Shown here in pieces: positions 1 through 7,927 of a DNA stretch of 48,211 nt; position 1 is the first letter of the stretch; each line of letters opens with the position of its first letter. The notes under the pieces were generated by a model that ran no database searches, had not been told where the DNA came from, and was given only the letters and a program-made list of their open reading frames with translations. A program made the position numbers and the translations under genes. The DNA comes from Rhodospirillales bacterium. GTDB lineage: Bacteria; Pseudomonadota; Alphaproteobacteria; Rhodospirillales; JANQFP01. The stretch is from positions 1-48,211 of the forward strand of contig JANQFP010000042.1 in NCBI GenBank assembly GCA_028277795.1. The letters are read 5' to 3'.

Positions 1-28
1 GGACCTGAAGGGTATCCCCGTCTCCCAT
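1..28 (-). CDS. start of the gene downstream of chvG (partial)
   Basis: On the minus strand an ATG at position 28 opens a frame (Met-Gly-Asp-Gly-Asp-Thr-Leu-Gln) that runs off the window. A GGGGGAG-like ribosome binding site lies about five bases upstream, just beyond the chvG stop codon. In many Alphaproteobacteria the gene after chvG is hprK (HPr kinase). The nine residues visible here are too few to confirm that, so the identity is only a guess from gene order. Confidence 0.35.
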
Positions 29-42
29 CACGGCTCCCCCGC

Positions 43-1659
43 TCACGCCGCCGGCAGGCGGACGGTGAACCGGGCGCCCCCCTCCGGCCGGTTTTCCGCC
101 GCCACCGTGCCCCCGTGGGCCTCGACGATCTGCTTGGAGATGCTCAAGCCCAGGCCCGAATGGGTGCCGAACTTCTCGCCTTGGGGCCGCTCGCTGTAGA
201 AGCGCTCGAAAATGGCGTCCTCCTTGCCCGGAGGGATGCCCGGGCCGTCGTCGTCCACCTCGACGCGGACCCAGCCGTTCTCCGTCCCCGTGCGCACGGT
301 GACCAGGCCGCCGGGCGGGCTGAAGGACACGGCGTTGGCGATCAGGTTCCGGAACACCTGGACCAGGCGGCCTTCCATGCCGTTGACGGTGAGGTCATTG
401 CCGCCCGGGCCTTCCAGGTGCAAGCGCCGGTCCTCGGCGGCGGTGCCGTGAACCTCGACCAGGGTGGCCAGCATGGGGCCCAGGGCAATGGGGCCGGTCT
501 CCGCCCGCGACAGCTCGGCGTCCAGGCGCGAGGCGTCGGAGATGTCGCTGATCAGGCGGTCGAGTCTCTGCACGTCCTCCTGAACGATGGTCATCAACTG
601 CTTCTGCTGTTCGGGGTCCTCGACCCGCGACGCCGTCTCGACCGCGCTACGCAACGAGGTCAGCGGGTTCTTGATCTCGTGGGCGACGTCGGCGGCGAAG
701 CGCTCGATGGCGTCCATGCGCTGCCACAGGGCCTCGGTCATGGCCTTCAACGACACCGCCAGCTCGCCGATCTCGTCGCCGCGGCCGGCCAGGTCCGGGA
801 TGGTGGCGTGGCGGTTGTGGCCGCGCCGCACCCGCTCGGCGGCGGCGGCCAGGCGGCGGATGGGCCGGGCGATGGTGCCGGCCAGGTAGAGCGACAGCAG
901 GACGGTCACCGCCAGGGCGACGGCGAACACCTGGAGGATGGCCAGCCGCACGTCGAACACCGCCTCGTCGATATGGCGCGAGCCCTTGGACAGCATCAAC
1001 GCCGCCAGCACCTCCTTGTAGCGCTGCACCGGCACGGCGACGGTGAGCACCATGCCCGACGCGGCGCCGCGCACCCGCTCGGCCGCGTCGCCGGACAGGG
1101 CCAGCACCACCTCCTCGTAGTCGGCCGCCTTCTGCTCGGCGTTCTCCCTGTACGGAGGCGGCGTGCCCAGACCGGGCAGCAGTTCGGCCACCCGGTCGTA
1201 GATGGCCAGGAGATCGCCCAGCCACGCGTTCGTACGGCCGCCGGCGGGCGGCGGCGGCAGCGGCTCCACCTCGACGGCGCCGCCGGGTCCCATCAGACGC
1301 CGCGAATCGGCGACCAGCACACCGTCGTCGGCGAACAGGCGGGCCCGGGTGCCGGTGGTGGCCGCCAGGCGGCGCACCATCTGGCGGGCCAGCCGGGGCT
1401 CCAGCTTGCGCCCCGTGGATTCGCGGCCGGTGGCGGCTTCGGTCAGCGCCACCCCTTCGCCCAGGGCGGCGGCGAAGGTCTCGGCCTGGGTGCGCAGGGC
1501 CGCCAGCTCGGCGGCGACCAGGCTGCGGCGGTACTCCCCCAGGTACAGGAGCCCGGCCACCAGGATGGCCAGGGCCAGCACGTTGACGGCCAGGATGCGG
1601 CGGGTCAGCGGCGAGGAACGGCGGCGGCGTCCCGACCGGCGGTGCTCCCCCGAGACCAT
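43..1659 (-). CDS. chvG: ChvG-type sensor histidine kinase
   Basis: Inner-membrane sensor kinase of the ChvG/ExoS family (538 aa), which in Alphaproteobacteria controls envelope and acid-stress responses through ChvI. Two membrane segments (about residues 22-40 and 240-262) bracket a periplasmic sensor region. HAMP follows (263-315), then the H-box with phospho-acceptor His327 in VAHEIKNP, an N-box (FRNLIANA, near 436-443), the G1 box DDDGPGIP (469-476) and the G2 box GLGLS (502-506). The ATG at 1659 is preferred because it places a basic N-terminus directly before the first membrane helix; the open frame upstream overlaps chvI and is a GC artefact. The start lies 14 bases after the chvI stop, so the two genes are one operon. 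The family assignment is secure from domain order and from the partner. Confidence 0.9.
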   Translation of the reverse strand: MVSGEHRRSGRRRRSSPLTRRILAVNVLALAILVAGLLYLGEYRRSLVAAELAALRTQAETFAAALGEGVALTEAATGRESTGRKLEPRLARQMVRRLAATTGTRARLFADDGVLVADSRRLMGPGGAVEVEPLPPPPAGGRTNAWLGDLLAIYDRVAELLPGLGTPPPYRENAEQKAADYEEVVLALSGDAAERVRGAASGMVLTVAVPVQRYKEVLAALMLSKGSRHIDEAVFDVRLAILQVFAVALAVTVLLSLYLAGTIARPIRRLAAAAERVRRGHNRHATIPDLAGRGDEIGELAVSLKAMTEALWQRMDAIERFAADVAHEIKNPLTSLRSAVETASRVEDPEQQKQLMTIVQEDVQRLDRLISDISDASRLDAELSRAETGPIALGPMLATLVEVHGTAAEDRRLHLEGPGGNDLTVNGMEGRLVQVFRNLIANAVSFSPPGGLVTVRTGTENGWVRVEVDDDGPGIPPGKEDAIFERFYSERPQGEKFGTHSGLGLSISKQIVEAHGGTVAAENRPEGGARFTVRLPAA

Positions 1660-1673
1660 GGTGCCGCCGGGCG

Positions 1674-2399
1674 TCAGTCGGCCCGGTAGCGGTAGCCGAC
1701 CCCGTACAGGGTCTCGATCTGCGCGAATTCCGGATCGTGCTCCCGGAACTTCTTGCGCAGGCGCTTGACGTGGCTGTCGATGGTGCGGTCGTCCACGTAG
1801 ATGTGCTCGCCGTAGGCGGCGTCGATGAGCTGGTCGCGGCTCTTCACGTGGCCGGGCCGGCGGGCCAGGGCCTCCAGCAGCAGGAACTCGGTGACCGTCA
1901 GGTTGACGTCGTGGCCGCGCCAGGTGCACTGGTGGCGCGACGGATCGAGGACCAGGTCGCCGCGGTGGATGGTCTGGTCCTCGCCGTCGCCGGCCGCCGC
2001 CCCGACCTGGTCGCGCCGGCGCAGCACGGCGCGGATGCGCTCGATCAGCAGGCGCTGGGAGAAGGGCTTGGTGATGTAGTCGTCGGCCCCCATGCGCAGG
2101 CCAAGCACCTCGTCGATCTCGTCGTCCTTGGAGGTGAGGAAGATCACCGGCAGGGCGCTCTTCTGGCGCAGCCGCTCGAGCAGCTCCATGCCGTCCATGC
2201 GCGGCATCTTGATGTCCAGGATGGCCAGGTCGGCGGGGTCCCGCTGCAGCCCGGCCAGGGCGTCGGAGCCGTCGACGAAGGTGCGCACGCGGAATCCCTC
2301 GGCCTCCAGGGCCATGGACACCGAGGTCAGGATGTTGCGGTCGTCGTCGACCAGGGCAATGGTGTGGGGCACCGCCGCGTCCTCGCCCGTTTCGACCAT
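1674..2399 (-). CDS. chvI: ChvI-type response regulator
   Basis: OmpR/PhoB-class response regulator (241 aa from the ATG at 2399), the DNA-binding partner of ChvG. The receiver domain has the acidic cluster DDD at residues 18-20, phospho-acceptor Asp62 in [13 protein letters not shown], and the conserved Thr and Lys of FLTSKDD and TKPFS. The C-terminal winged helix ends in [11 protein letters not shown] and [10 protein letters not shown] second in-frame ATG at 2411 would add four residues; neither start has a strong ribosome binding site. The open frame further upstream overlaps the divergent riboswitch region and is not credible. It is the first gene of the chvI-chvG operon, so its promoter must lie between about 2412 and 2450, back to back with the cobalamin riboswitch. 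Confidence 0.93.
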   Translation of the reverse strand: MVETGEDAAVPHTIALVDDDRNILTSVSMALEAEGFRVRTFVDGSDALAGLQRDPADLAILDIKMPRMDGMELLERLRQKSALPVIFLTSKDDEIDEVLGLRMGADDYITKPFSQRLLIERIRAVLRRRDQVGAAAGDGEDQTIHRGDLVLDPSRHQCTWRGHDVNLTVTEFLLLEALARRPGHVKSRDQLIDAAYGEHIYVDDRTIDSHVKRLRKKFREHDPEFAQIETLYGVGYRYRAD

Positions 2400-2454
2400 T
2401 GTACCACACATGGACGAACCCAATTGACGGCCGGATTGTGGCGGAATTATAGTT

Positions 2455-2650
2455 GCCGGCGACGGTTCCCCTGAAGGGCGAAGAGCCTGGGGATTGAAAG
2501 GGAACACGGGAGAGGTTGACCCCGCCTGGGACCTCCAACCGTGGCTGCCCCCGCAACTGTAAGCGGCGAGCGCGTGGCCAGTTCGTGCCACCGGGAGAAC
2601 GGGAAGGCCGGCCCCGCGCAACGACCCGCAAGCCAGGAGACCTGCCGTCG
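2455..2650 (+). ncRNA. cobalamin riboswitch upstream of porin
   Basis: The segment carries the ordered conserved blocks of an adenosylcobalamin riboswitch: AAAGGGAACACGG near 2497, GGCTGCCCCCGCAACTGTAA near 2553, GGGAAGGCCGG near 2600, and the terminal box GACCCGCAAGCCAGGAGACC near 2625-2645. It points toward the porin gene, whose start is about 230 bases downstream. No U-run terminator is obvious, so control may be at translation, but this was not folded. Class membership is clear; the exact boundaries are approximate. Confidence 0.9.
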
Positions 2651-2882
2651 CAGCGTCACCTTACCGGAGGGCGGGGCGCTCCTTCGGTGCGGGAATCCGT
2701 TTCTGGTGACGCGTGTTGAGCGTTGCCGTGACGGAGTCCGGACCAGGGCGTCTGCCCCTCCGATTTCCGACTTCACGGCTTGATCGAGCGGGCCCGGCCA
2801 TGCCGGTGCCGCGTGTTGGTGCGTGCCGCTCGCCGCTGGGGGGCGACGGGCGTGCGCCGTGAATGAAGGGAACGAGAGGACA

Positions 2883-3998
2883 ATGACAAACCGCGAAAAC
2901 ACGTCGAGAACGACGCTGTTGGCAACGACGACCATGATCGCCGCAGGCCTGATGGCCACGCCCGCGGTGGCGGCGGAGAAGATCACCCTCGGCCTCAGCG
3001 GCTTCATGGAGCAGTGGGTCGGTGTTGCCGACAACGACGAGGACTTCGAACAGGCCGGCGTTGGCGGGCAGGGGGTGAACTTCACCGGCATCGACCAGCA
3101 GGCCGACACGGAGGTCCATTTCCAGGGCAAGACCGTGCTCGACAACGGCATCGAGATCGCCGTCAACATGGAGCTGGAAAGCGATACCGGCGGTGGCGGC
3201 ATCGACGATTCCTTCGTCGAGGTCACCAGTGGCCTGCTCGGCCTGGTGCAGCTCGGCGGCGCCGAGCACTCCATCTGGCAGGCCCACGTGGCCTCGCCCG
3301 ACGTCGGCATCGGCAACCAGGACGGCGACTACGCGAACTGGGTGATCACGCCGGCCGCCTTCACCGACTCCGCCATCACCGGCTTCAATCCGGACACCGG
3401 CAACTCCAACAAGATCGCCTACTTCTCGCCCATGTTCTTCGGCTTCGGCCTGTTGGCCAGCTACAACCCGGATACCGGGTCGACCGCCACCGGGGTGCAG
3501 ACGGCGCCCAACGAGTCGTGGACCCTGGGTGTCGCCATGGAGCAGGAGTTCGGCGGCGTCGGCATCGTGGCCGACGTGGGCTACGGCACGCTTCTGGAGG
3601 GGGCGGGTGCCAACAACCTGGAGGCCTGGCAGGTCGGCGTCAACGTCTCCTTCGCCGGCCTGACCGTCGGCGGCAGTGCGGTGCTCAACGACGAGCGCCT
3701 GGAGAACGCCGTCAGCGGCACCTTCGCCGACGGCATCGTGTTCGACGTGGGCGTGTCCTACGAGGTCGACGCCTTCGCCGCCAGCGTCACCTGGCTGCGC
3801 TCGGAGCTGGAGGGCAACAGCCTCGTCGATGCCGAGGACGAGAAGGACTCGGTGATGGTGTCGGGGGCCTACAGCATGGGTCCCGGGGTCACCCTCGCGG
3901 GCTCGGTGTTCTGGGTCACCTACGACGACGAGACCACCACCAACGCCAACAACAACGAAGGCTGGGGCGGCGTCGCCGGACTCGTGCTGGAGTTCTAG
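2883..3998 (+). CDS. outer-membrane porin
   Basis: A 371-residue exported beta-barrel protein. The N-terminus has a basic stretch, a hydrophobic core and an Ala-rich cleavage site (TPAVAAEK, residues 18-25). The mature part opens with KITLGLSGFMEQW, typical of the general porin family, has alternating hydrophobic/hydrophilic strands and Gly/Asp/Asn-rich loops, and ends in Phe (GLVLEF), the usual outer-membrane insertion signal. The ATG at 2883 is chosen because GAGAGGA lies just upstream and the signal peptide begins there. It is the only gene directly downstream of the first cobalamin riboswitch, so it is probably repressed when B12 is plentiful. What it transports cannot be read from sequence; uptake of a corrinoid or cobalt complex is inference. 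Confidence 0.82.
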   Translation: MTNRENTSRTTLLATTTMIAAGLMATPAVAAEKITLGLSGFMEQWVGVADNDEDFEQAGVGGQGVNFTGIDQQADTEVHFQGKTVLDNGIEIAVNMELESDTGGGGIDDSFVEVTSGLLGLVQLGGAEHSIWQAHVASPDVGIGNQDGDYANWVITPAAFTDSAITGFNPDTGNSNKIAYFSPMFFGFGLLASYNPDTGSTATGVQTAPNESWTLGVAMEQEFGGVGIVADVGYGTLLEGAGANNLEAWQVGVNVSFAGLTVGGSAVLNDERLENAVSGTFADGIVFDVGVSYEVDAFAASVTWLRSELEGNSLVDAEDEKDSVMVSGAYSMGPGVTLAGSVFWVTYDDETTTNANNNEGWGGVAGLVLEF

Positions 3999-4083
3999 CA
4001 GACGTCGAACACGGGGGAACGCGGGTTGCGTTCCCCCTCGGCTGCCCGGTCACTCGGATTCACGGGCCGAACCGGGCGACACT

Positions 4084-4150
4084 GTAGTCGCCGGCGACGG
4101 TTTCCCTTAAGGGCGAAGAGCCCGGGGACTAATAGGGAACACGGGAGAGG
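4084..4150 (+). repeat. partial duplicate of the riboswitch 5' half
   Basis: This stretch after the porin gene matches 2448-2518, the 5' part of the first cobalamin riboswitch, with only scattered substitutions. Shared blocks include GCCGGCGACGGTT, AAGGGCGAAGAGCC and AGGGAACACGGGAGAGG. The similarity stops at about 4150, and the core and B12-box do not follow, so this copy cannot be a working riboswitch. It looks like the scar of a duplication or recombination event around the porin gene. Confidence 0.8.
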
Positions 4151-4246
4151 CGGACTTCCCCCTGTTTGGTCTGACAACGCATTCCGAATTGGGGCCAACC
4201 GCTCGGGCGGCATTGACGACGATCAAATGATCTTGTTTAGTGACGA

Positions 4247-4440
4247 CCGCTTGGTTGCCAGAGGCCAAAGGCTGAGGCTGTAAATGGGAACCCGGTGCGC
4301 TGTACCCATCAGGGAGCAACGCCGGGGCTGTACCCGCATCTGTATGCGGTAGGGGTGCCGATCGACACCACTGGGGAAACCCGGGAAGGTGGGCACAAAA
4401 CCCGATGACCGCGAGCCAGAATACCTACCAGGCGTTTTGT
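4247..4440 (+). ncRNA. cobalamin riboswitch upstream of metal ABC importer
   Basis: A second, full-length cobalamin riboswitch, diverged from the first. Recognisable blocks are AAATGGGAACCCGGTG near 4281, GCCGGGGCTGTACCCGCA near 4322, CACCACTGGGGAAACCCGGG near 4367, and GATGACCGCGAGCCAGAATA near 4403. The last replaces the usual AGCCAGGAGACC, so the B12 box is slightly altered. It lies about 40 bases before a small membrane-peptide gene and the three-gene metal ABC transporter, which it should repress when B12 is sufficient. Confidence 0.85.
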
Positions 4441-4480
4441 GATCCTGTTCTGGGGCGGGTGTCCCCGAAAGGAGAATGGA

Positions 4481-4618
4481 GTGCCTTCGACCAAGCCGAC
4501 AGACCGGGTCCGGTCTGAATTCAACTTCACGGAACTCAGCACACTAAGCCTTCTCATCGCCGTCGGCGTGACGTGCGCCGTCTTGTGGGCCGTTATCGCA
4601 TCGACTGTCGTCGGCTGA
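4481..4618 (+). CDS. 45-residue single-pass membrane peptide
   Basis: A short frame starting at GTG 4481, six bases after a very good ribosome binding site (AAAGGAG, 4468-4474). The product has a polar, charged N-terminal half and one hydrophobic helix (about residues 21-44, beginning LSTLSLLIAVGV) ending in Val-Val-Gly. It is the first gene after the second cobalamin riboswitch and stops 17 bases before the ABC ATPase, so it belongs to the importer operon. Small one- or two-helix proteins accompany several cobalt transporters (CbtB, CbiN), but this one has no His-rich tail and I do not recognise its family. A role as an accessory subunit is inference. The alternative ATG at 4476 gives an unrelated 22-codon frame with poorer spacing. 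Confidence 0.6.
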   Translation: MPSTKPTDRVRSEFNFTELSTLSLLIAVGVTCAVLWAVIASTVVG

Positions 4619-4635
4619 CGCTAGAGGTCCGCTTC

Positions 4636-5400
4636 ATGGTGCTGTCGGCTCACGGGCTGACCCTTGGCTATCGAGGGCATCCCGTCGTAAGCGATGTTTC
4701 GTTGAAGCTTGCGCCCGGCGATGTGCTTGCTGTTGTCGGCCACAACGGGTCGGGCAAGTCGACCCTCGTCAAAACGCTGCTGGGTACGCTACCGCCGATC
4801 GCGGGCGCCATCGAGTGGCCGACGGGCCGGCCATCAACGATCGCCTATCTCGGTCAACGCACCGAGTTTGACACTCGCTTTCCTGTCCGTCTGCGTGACT
4901 TGGCGGAGATGGGCGCATGGCACGGCCTTGGTTTCACCCGGCGGATTGATCCGGCGGGCCGTGCGCGCATCGAAGCTGCGCTGGAGCGCACGGGAACGGC
5001 GGATATTGCGGATATGCCGGTCCACACTCTATCGGCAGGGCAATTGCAAAGAGCGCTGTTCGCCCGAACCATGGTTCAGGACGCTCCGGTCATTCTGCTC
5101 GATGAACCGTTTACCGCCGTTGACCAGTCGACGGAAGCGGATCTGCTGACGTTGATCGACGATTGGTCGGCCGAAGGGCGGGCGTTGATCCTGGTCCTGC
5201 ACGATCTGTCGGCTGTTCTGCGGCACTGCACATCGGCCTTGCTGCTCGGGCGTGGCACCGCGCTGTTCGGCGTGCCGCACACAACGCTGACCCCGGATAA
5301 TCTTATTGAATTCGGCTATATGTCGGCCAGCCAAGCGGAATGGCAGGAACTGATGTATCGCCGTTCGGGGCCCGAGAGCGCAGGAGGCCCCCGTGTTTGA
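4636..5400 (+). CDS. metal ABC transporter ATP-binding protein
   Basis: ATPase subunit (254 aa) of a metal importer of the ZnuC/MntB/TroB type. Walker A is GHNGSGKST (about residues 37-45), the Q-loop is in AYLGQRTEFD, the signature is LSAGQLQRA, Walker B is VILLDEPFT, and the switch His is in LVLHD. The ATG at 4636 follows AGAGG and starts directly before the first strand (VLSAHGLTLGY); the longer open frame overlaps the small peptide gene. It overlaps the permease gene by eight bases, showing translational coupling. Because a cobalamin riboswitch precedes the operon, cobalt is a more likely substrate than zinc; that is inference from regulation, not from the ATPase itself. Confidence 0.9.
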   Translation: MVLSAHGLTLGYRGHPVVSDVSLKLAPGDVLAVVGHNGSGKSTLVKTLLGTLPPIAGAIEWPTGRPSTIAYLGQRTEFDTRFPVRLRDLAEMGAWHGLGFTRRIDPAGRARIEAALERTGTADIADMPVHTLSAGQLQRALFARTMVQDAPVILLDEPFTAVDQSTEADLLTLIDDWSAEGRALILVLHDLSAVLRHCTSALLLGRGTALFGVPHTTLTPDNLIEFGYMSASQAEWQELMYRRSGPESAGGPRV

Positions 5401-6307
5401 ATGGCTCGAGTACGGGTTCATGATCCGTGCCCTGGCCGCGACCAGCGTGCTCAGTTTCTCGATCGCGCCGGTCGGCGCATTCCTCGTGTTGCGCCGGCTA
5501 TCCCTCGCAGGCGAGGCCATGGCCCATGCCATCGTCCCCGGCATCGTTATCGGCTTCGTCGTCGCCGGGTTGTCGGTGACGTCGATGATTGTCGGCGGGC
5601 TGGGGGCGGGAATCACCGTCGCCGTCCTGACCAGTCTTTTGGCCCGATTCACCATCATCCGGGAAGACGCGAGCCTAGCGTCGCTCTACCTGATCGCGCT
5701 GGCGCTTGGCATTTTCATCCTGTCCGCCTCCGGGTCTGCGGTTCCGCTGAAGAGTTTCCTGTTCGGCTCGATCCTCGGCATCGACGACGAAACGCTGTAT
5801 CTCATCGGCGCGACGGCGACGATCACGCTGGTCAGTTTCGCGTTGATCCTGCGCCCCCTAATCACCAACACCATCGATCCGGTGTTCCACGAGAGCCAGT
5901 CGAAGCGACCGGGTCTGGTCGTCCAATGGTTCATGTTTCTCGTGGTGTTGAACCTGTTGGGAGCCTTCAAGGCCCTGGGCACCCTCATGGCGGTCGGCCT
6001 CATGATCCTGCCCGCCACGGCCGCCCGCTACTGGGTCTCCACGTTGACAGGTTATCTCATTCTCACATTCGTCTTCGCGATTGCCAGTTGCTGGTTGGGG
6101 CTGATCATCTCGTACTACGCCCCGGACGTTCCGTCCGGCCCCGCTATCGTCCTGGTTTCCGGGGGCTTCTTTTTCGCCAGCCTCTTGCTGGCGCCGCAAG
6201 GCTTCGGTTCTTTGAATCGACGGACAACCTCGTCGCGAGGGTCCGTTTCATCCCCGACACCCTTCACGACCCGTCCAAACCCCGCGTTAGAGGAGAAGAC
6301 GCAATGA
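5393..6307 (+). CDS. metal ABC transporter permease
   Basis: Inner-membrane permease (304 aa) of the ABC-3 family (ZnuB/MntC/TroC type) with about eight hydrophobic helices. Recognisable family features are LVLRRLSLAGEAMAHAIVPG near residues 27-46 and the Gly-rich LGTLMAVGLMILPATAARYW near 196-215. It begins inside the end of the ATPase gene and overlaps the binding-protein gene by four bases (ATGA). The C-terminus is polar and extends some 30 residues past the last helix. Substrate cannot be told from this subunit. Confidence 0.9.
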   Translation: MFEWLEYGFMIRALAATSVLSFSIAPVGAFLVLRRLSLAGEAMAHAIVPGIVIGFVVAGLSVTSMIVGGLGAGITVAVLTSLLARFTIIREDASLASLYLIALALGIFILSASGSAVPLKSFLFGSILGIDDETLYLIGATATITLVSFALILRPLITNTIDPVFHESQSKRPGLVVQWFMFLVVLNLLGAFKALGTLMAVGLMILPATAARYWVSTLTGYLILTFVFAIASCWLGLIISYYAPDVPSGPAIVLVSGGFFFASLLLAPQGFGSLNRRTTSSRGSVSSPTPFTTRPNPALEEKTQ

Positions 6308-7182
6308 AGACCCTGTTTAGTGCATTGATCCTGTTGGCCCTGACAATCACGGGGCCAGCCGCTGCCGCCGACCGCATTCAGGTCGTGGCGAGTTTCTCGA
6401 TTCTCGGCGACATGGTGCGTCAGGTCACCGGCGACCTCGCCGACGTCACCACGATCGTCGGCCCGGATGCCGACGCCCACGTCTATCGGCCCAGCACCAG
6501 CGACGCGAAGGCCGTCGCCGGCGCAGACGTCATTTTCGTCAACGGTCTCGGGTTTGAAACGTGGTCCAACACCCTGATCGAAACGTCGGGCGGCGACGCC
6601 GAAGTGTTCGTCGCGACCAAGGGCGTCGAGCCGTTGCGTGTCGACGGCGAAATCGACCCGCATGCCTGGAATGCGCTGACCAACGGCATGATCTATGTCG
6701 AGAATATCGCCGCCGGTATGTCGAAGGTGGACTCGGCAAACGCGGACACCTACCGCGCCAACGCTAACGCCTACATCGAACGGCTCCGTGCAGTGCACGC
6801 CAACGCGGCGAGCAAGTTCTCCGCGTTGCCGGAAGCCCGTCGCACCGTGGTGACGGCGCACGACGCCTTCGGCTATCTGGCCCAGGCCTATGGACTGAAC
6901 TTCCTGGCCCCGGTCGGGATCGATACCGATGCGGAACCGTCGGCCAGCGACCTGGCGAAATTGATCGACCACCTGAAAGAAACCGGCGCCGGCGCGTTGT
7001 TCGTCGAGAACATTACGAGCCCGGCGTTGGTCGAGCAGCTTTCGCGTGAGACCGGTTTGGAAATCGGCGGTCGCTTGTTCTCGGACGCCCTGTCGGAGAA
7101 AGGCGGACCGGCGACCAGCTATATCGCGATGTTCGAACACAATCTCGGCGAGCTGATCAGGGCTCTGCAGCCGGGGAGCTGA
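6304..7182 (+). CDS. metal-binding periplasmic protein of ABC importer
   Basis: Solute-binding protein (292 aa) of the ZnuA/TroA (cluster A-I) family. A Sec signal peptide ends at about residue 22 (AAAAD). The four expected metal ligands are present: His59 in DADAHVYRPS, His120 in EIDPHAW, His186 in TAHDAFGYL and Asp261 in LFSDALS. The His-rich loop that marks many zinc-specific ZnuA proteins is absent, which fits manganese, iron or cobalt better than zinc. The ATG at 6304 overlaps the permease stop. With the riboswitch upstream and nikR/hupE nearby, cobalt uptake is the favoured reading. Base composition across 4.2-7.2 kb appears lower in GC than the neighbours, which may mean transfer. Confidence 0.88.
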   Translation: MKTLFSALILLALTITGPAAAADRIQVVASFSILGDMVRQVTGDLADVTTIVGPDADAHVYRPSTSDAKAVAGADVIFVNGLGFETWSNTLIETSGGDAEVFVATKGVEPLRVDGEIDPHAWNALTNGMIYVENIAAGMSKVDSANADTYRANANAYIERLRAVHANAASKFSALPEARRTVVTAHDAFGYLAQAYGLNFLAPVGIDTDAEPSASDLAKLIDHLKETGAGALFVENITSPALVEQLSRETGLEIGGRLFSDALSEKGGPATSYIAMFEHNLGELIRALQPGS

Positions 7183-7192
7183 CGTTTTGATG

Positions 7193-7227
7193 GGTTGTGG
7201 ACCCCGTGGTGTACAGGGTCCACAACC
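7193..7227 (+). terminator. hairpin after the metal importer operon
   Basis: A 12-base stem (GGTTGTGGACCC with GGGTCCACAACC) and an 11-base loop begin about ten bases after the binding-protein stop. No T-run follows, so it may act as an mRNA-end stabiliser or a poor terminator rather than a canonical intrinsic one. Confidence 0.5.
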
Positions 7228-7282
7228 TCGATAAATGCGGTCGAGCGGCCCGATCTCGTCAGTCGCCGTGTTGTCCGCTTCT

Positions 7283-7478
7283 GGCTGAGGCTGTTGAAAA
7301 ACCCGATCGAGTAGCTCGTTCGCGCGTGATTCTTTGGCGCTGTGCGTGTCAGCGGGGGATTGCGGTGATGCCGGGTGCGCCGGTGGGTCGGCAAGACCGG
7401 CTTTTCTATGAGTTCTGTCTCGAGGATCGGGTTCCGCGCGATCATCTTCTGCGCAAGATCGGCGGCGTCATCGACCTG
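7283..7478 (+). pseudogene. transposase remnant (IS1182-like N-terminus)
   Basis: The frame starting at ATG 7368 encodes GRQDRLFYEFCLEDRVPRDH followed by LLRKIGGVIDL. This is the conserved N-terminus of transposases such as the IS1182 group, in which the protein normally continues for several hundred residues. Similarity stops near 7478. The upstream GAGGCTGTTGAAAAAC (7287-7302) resembles a terminal sequence of such elements. No transposase catalytic region or matching right end is visible, so this is a dead fragment left by an insertion between the metal importer and nikR. Confidence 0.6.
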
Positions 7479-7594
7479 CCGGGCGCCGAGACCATCCGCG
7501 TTCCCGAGGCGAGACCCTGGACGGCGGCGTGCGTCCCGACCGGCCGCTCCCTGCCGACTAGAACCCGTCGCGTCCGATCGCCGCCATCCCATCT

Positions 7595-7900
7595 CCGTCA
7601 TTGCCGGGCTTGACCCACGGCTGTCCGGTTCGGCAAAACCGGTGGTGTCCCTGCGAGGTCGAACAAGCAGAAGTCGTCATGCCCGTGCGTGTCACGGGCA
7701 TCCACGTCCTTGTTTCGAGAACCGAAGGCCGATCGAAGGCATGGATGGCCGGGTCGGAGCCCGGCCATGACGTGTTGAGATTGAACGTCTTCTCTTGCAT
7801 ATCTACCATCGGGCGCTCTCGCGTCTAAACCGGACAGCCGTGGGCTTGACCCGGCAATCATGGACCCCCGGGTCAAGCCCGGGGGTGACGAGAAGGGAGG
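7595..7900. repeat. cluster of intergenic palindromic repeats
   Basis: About 300 bases with no credible gene. The left end (TTGCCGGGCTTGACCCACGG near 7601) and the right end (AACCGGACAGCCGTGGG near 7830) are largely inverted copies of each other. Between and beyond them are shorter palindromes: ATGCCCGTG...CACGGGCAT (7679-7702), ATGGCCGGG...CCCGGCCAT (7745-7769) and CCCCCGGGTCAAGCCCGGGGG (7864-7885). These resemble the REP-like palindromic units common between alphaproteobacterial genes. Open frames across it are by-products of the palindromes. Confidence 0.7.
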
Positions 7901-7927
7901 GGCGAGTCCCGCCAAACCCAGCCTAAG

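Noticed and set aside
2447-3316. Minus-strand frames antisense to the porin and riboswitch.
   Set aside because: No domain and no signal; the plus-strand porin and riboswitch explain the region.
4573-4635. A longer start for the metal ABC ATPase.
   Set aside because: The extra 21 residues overlap the small membrane-peptide gene and are not ABC-like; ATG 4636 has its own AGAGG site.
7595-7900. Possible CRISPR array, suggested by repeated GC-rich motifs.
   Set aside because: The repeats are unequal palindromes with irregular spacing and no constant repeat-spacer unit; no cas genes are near.
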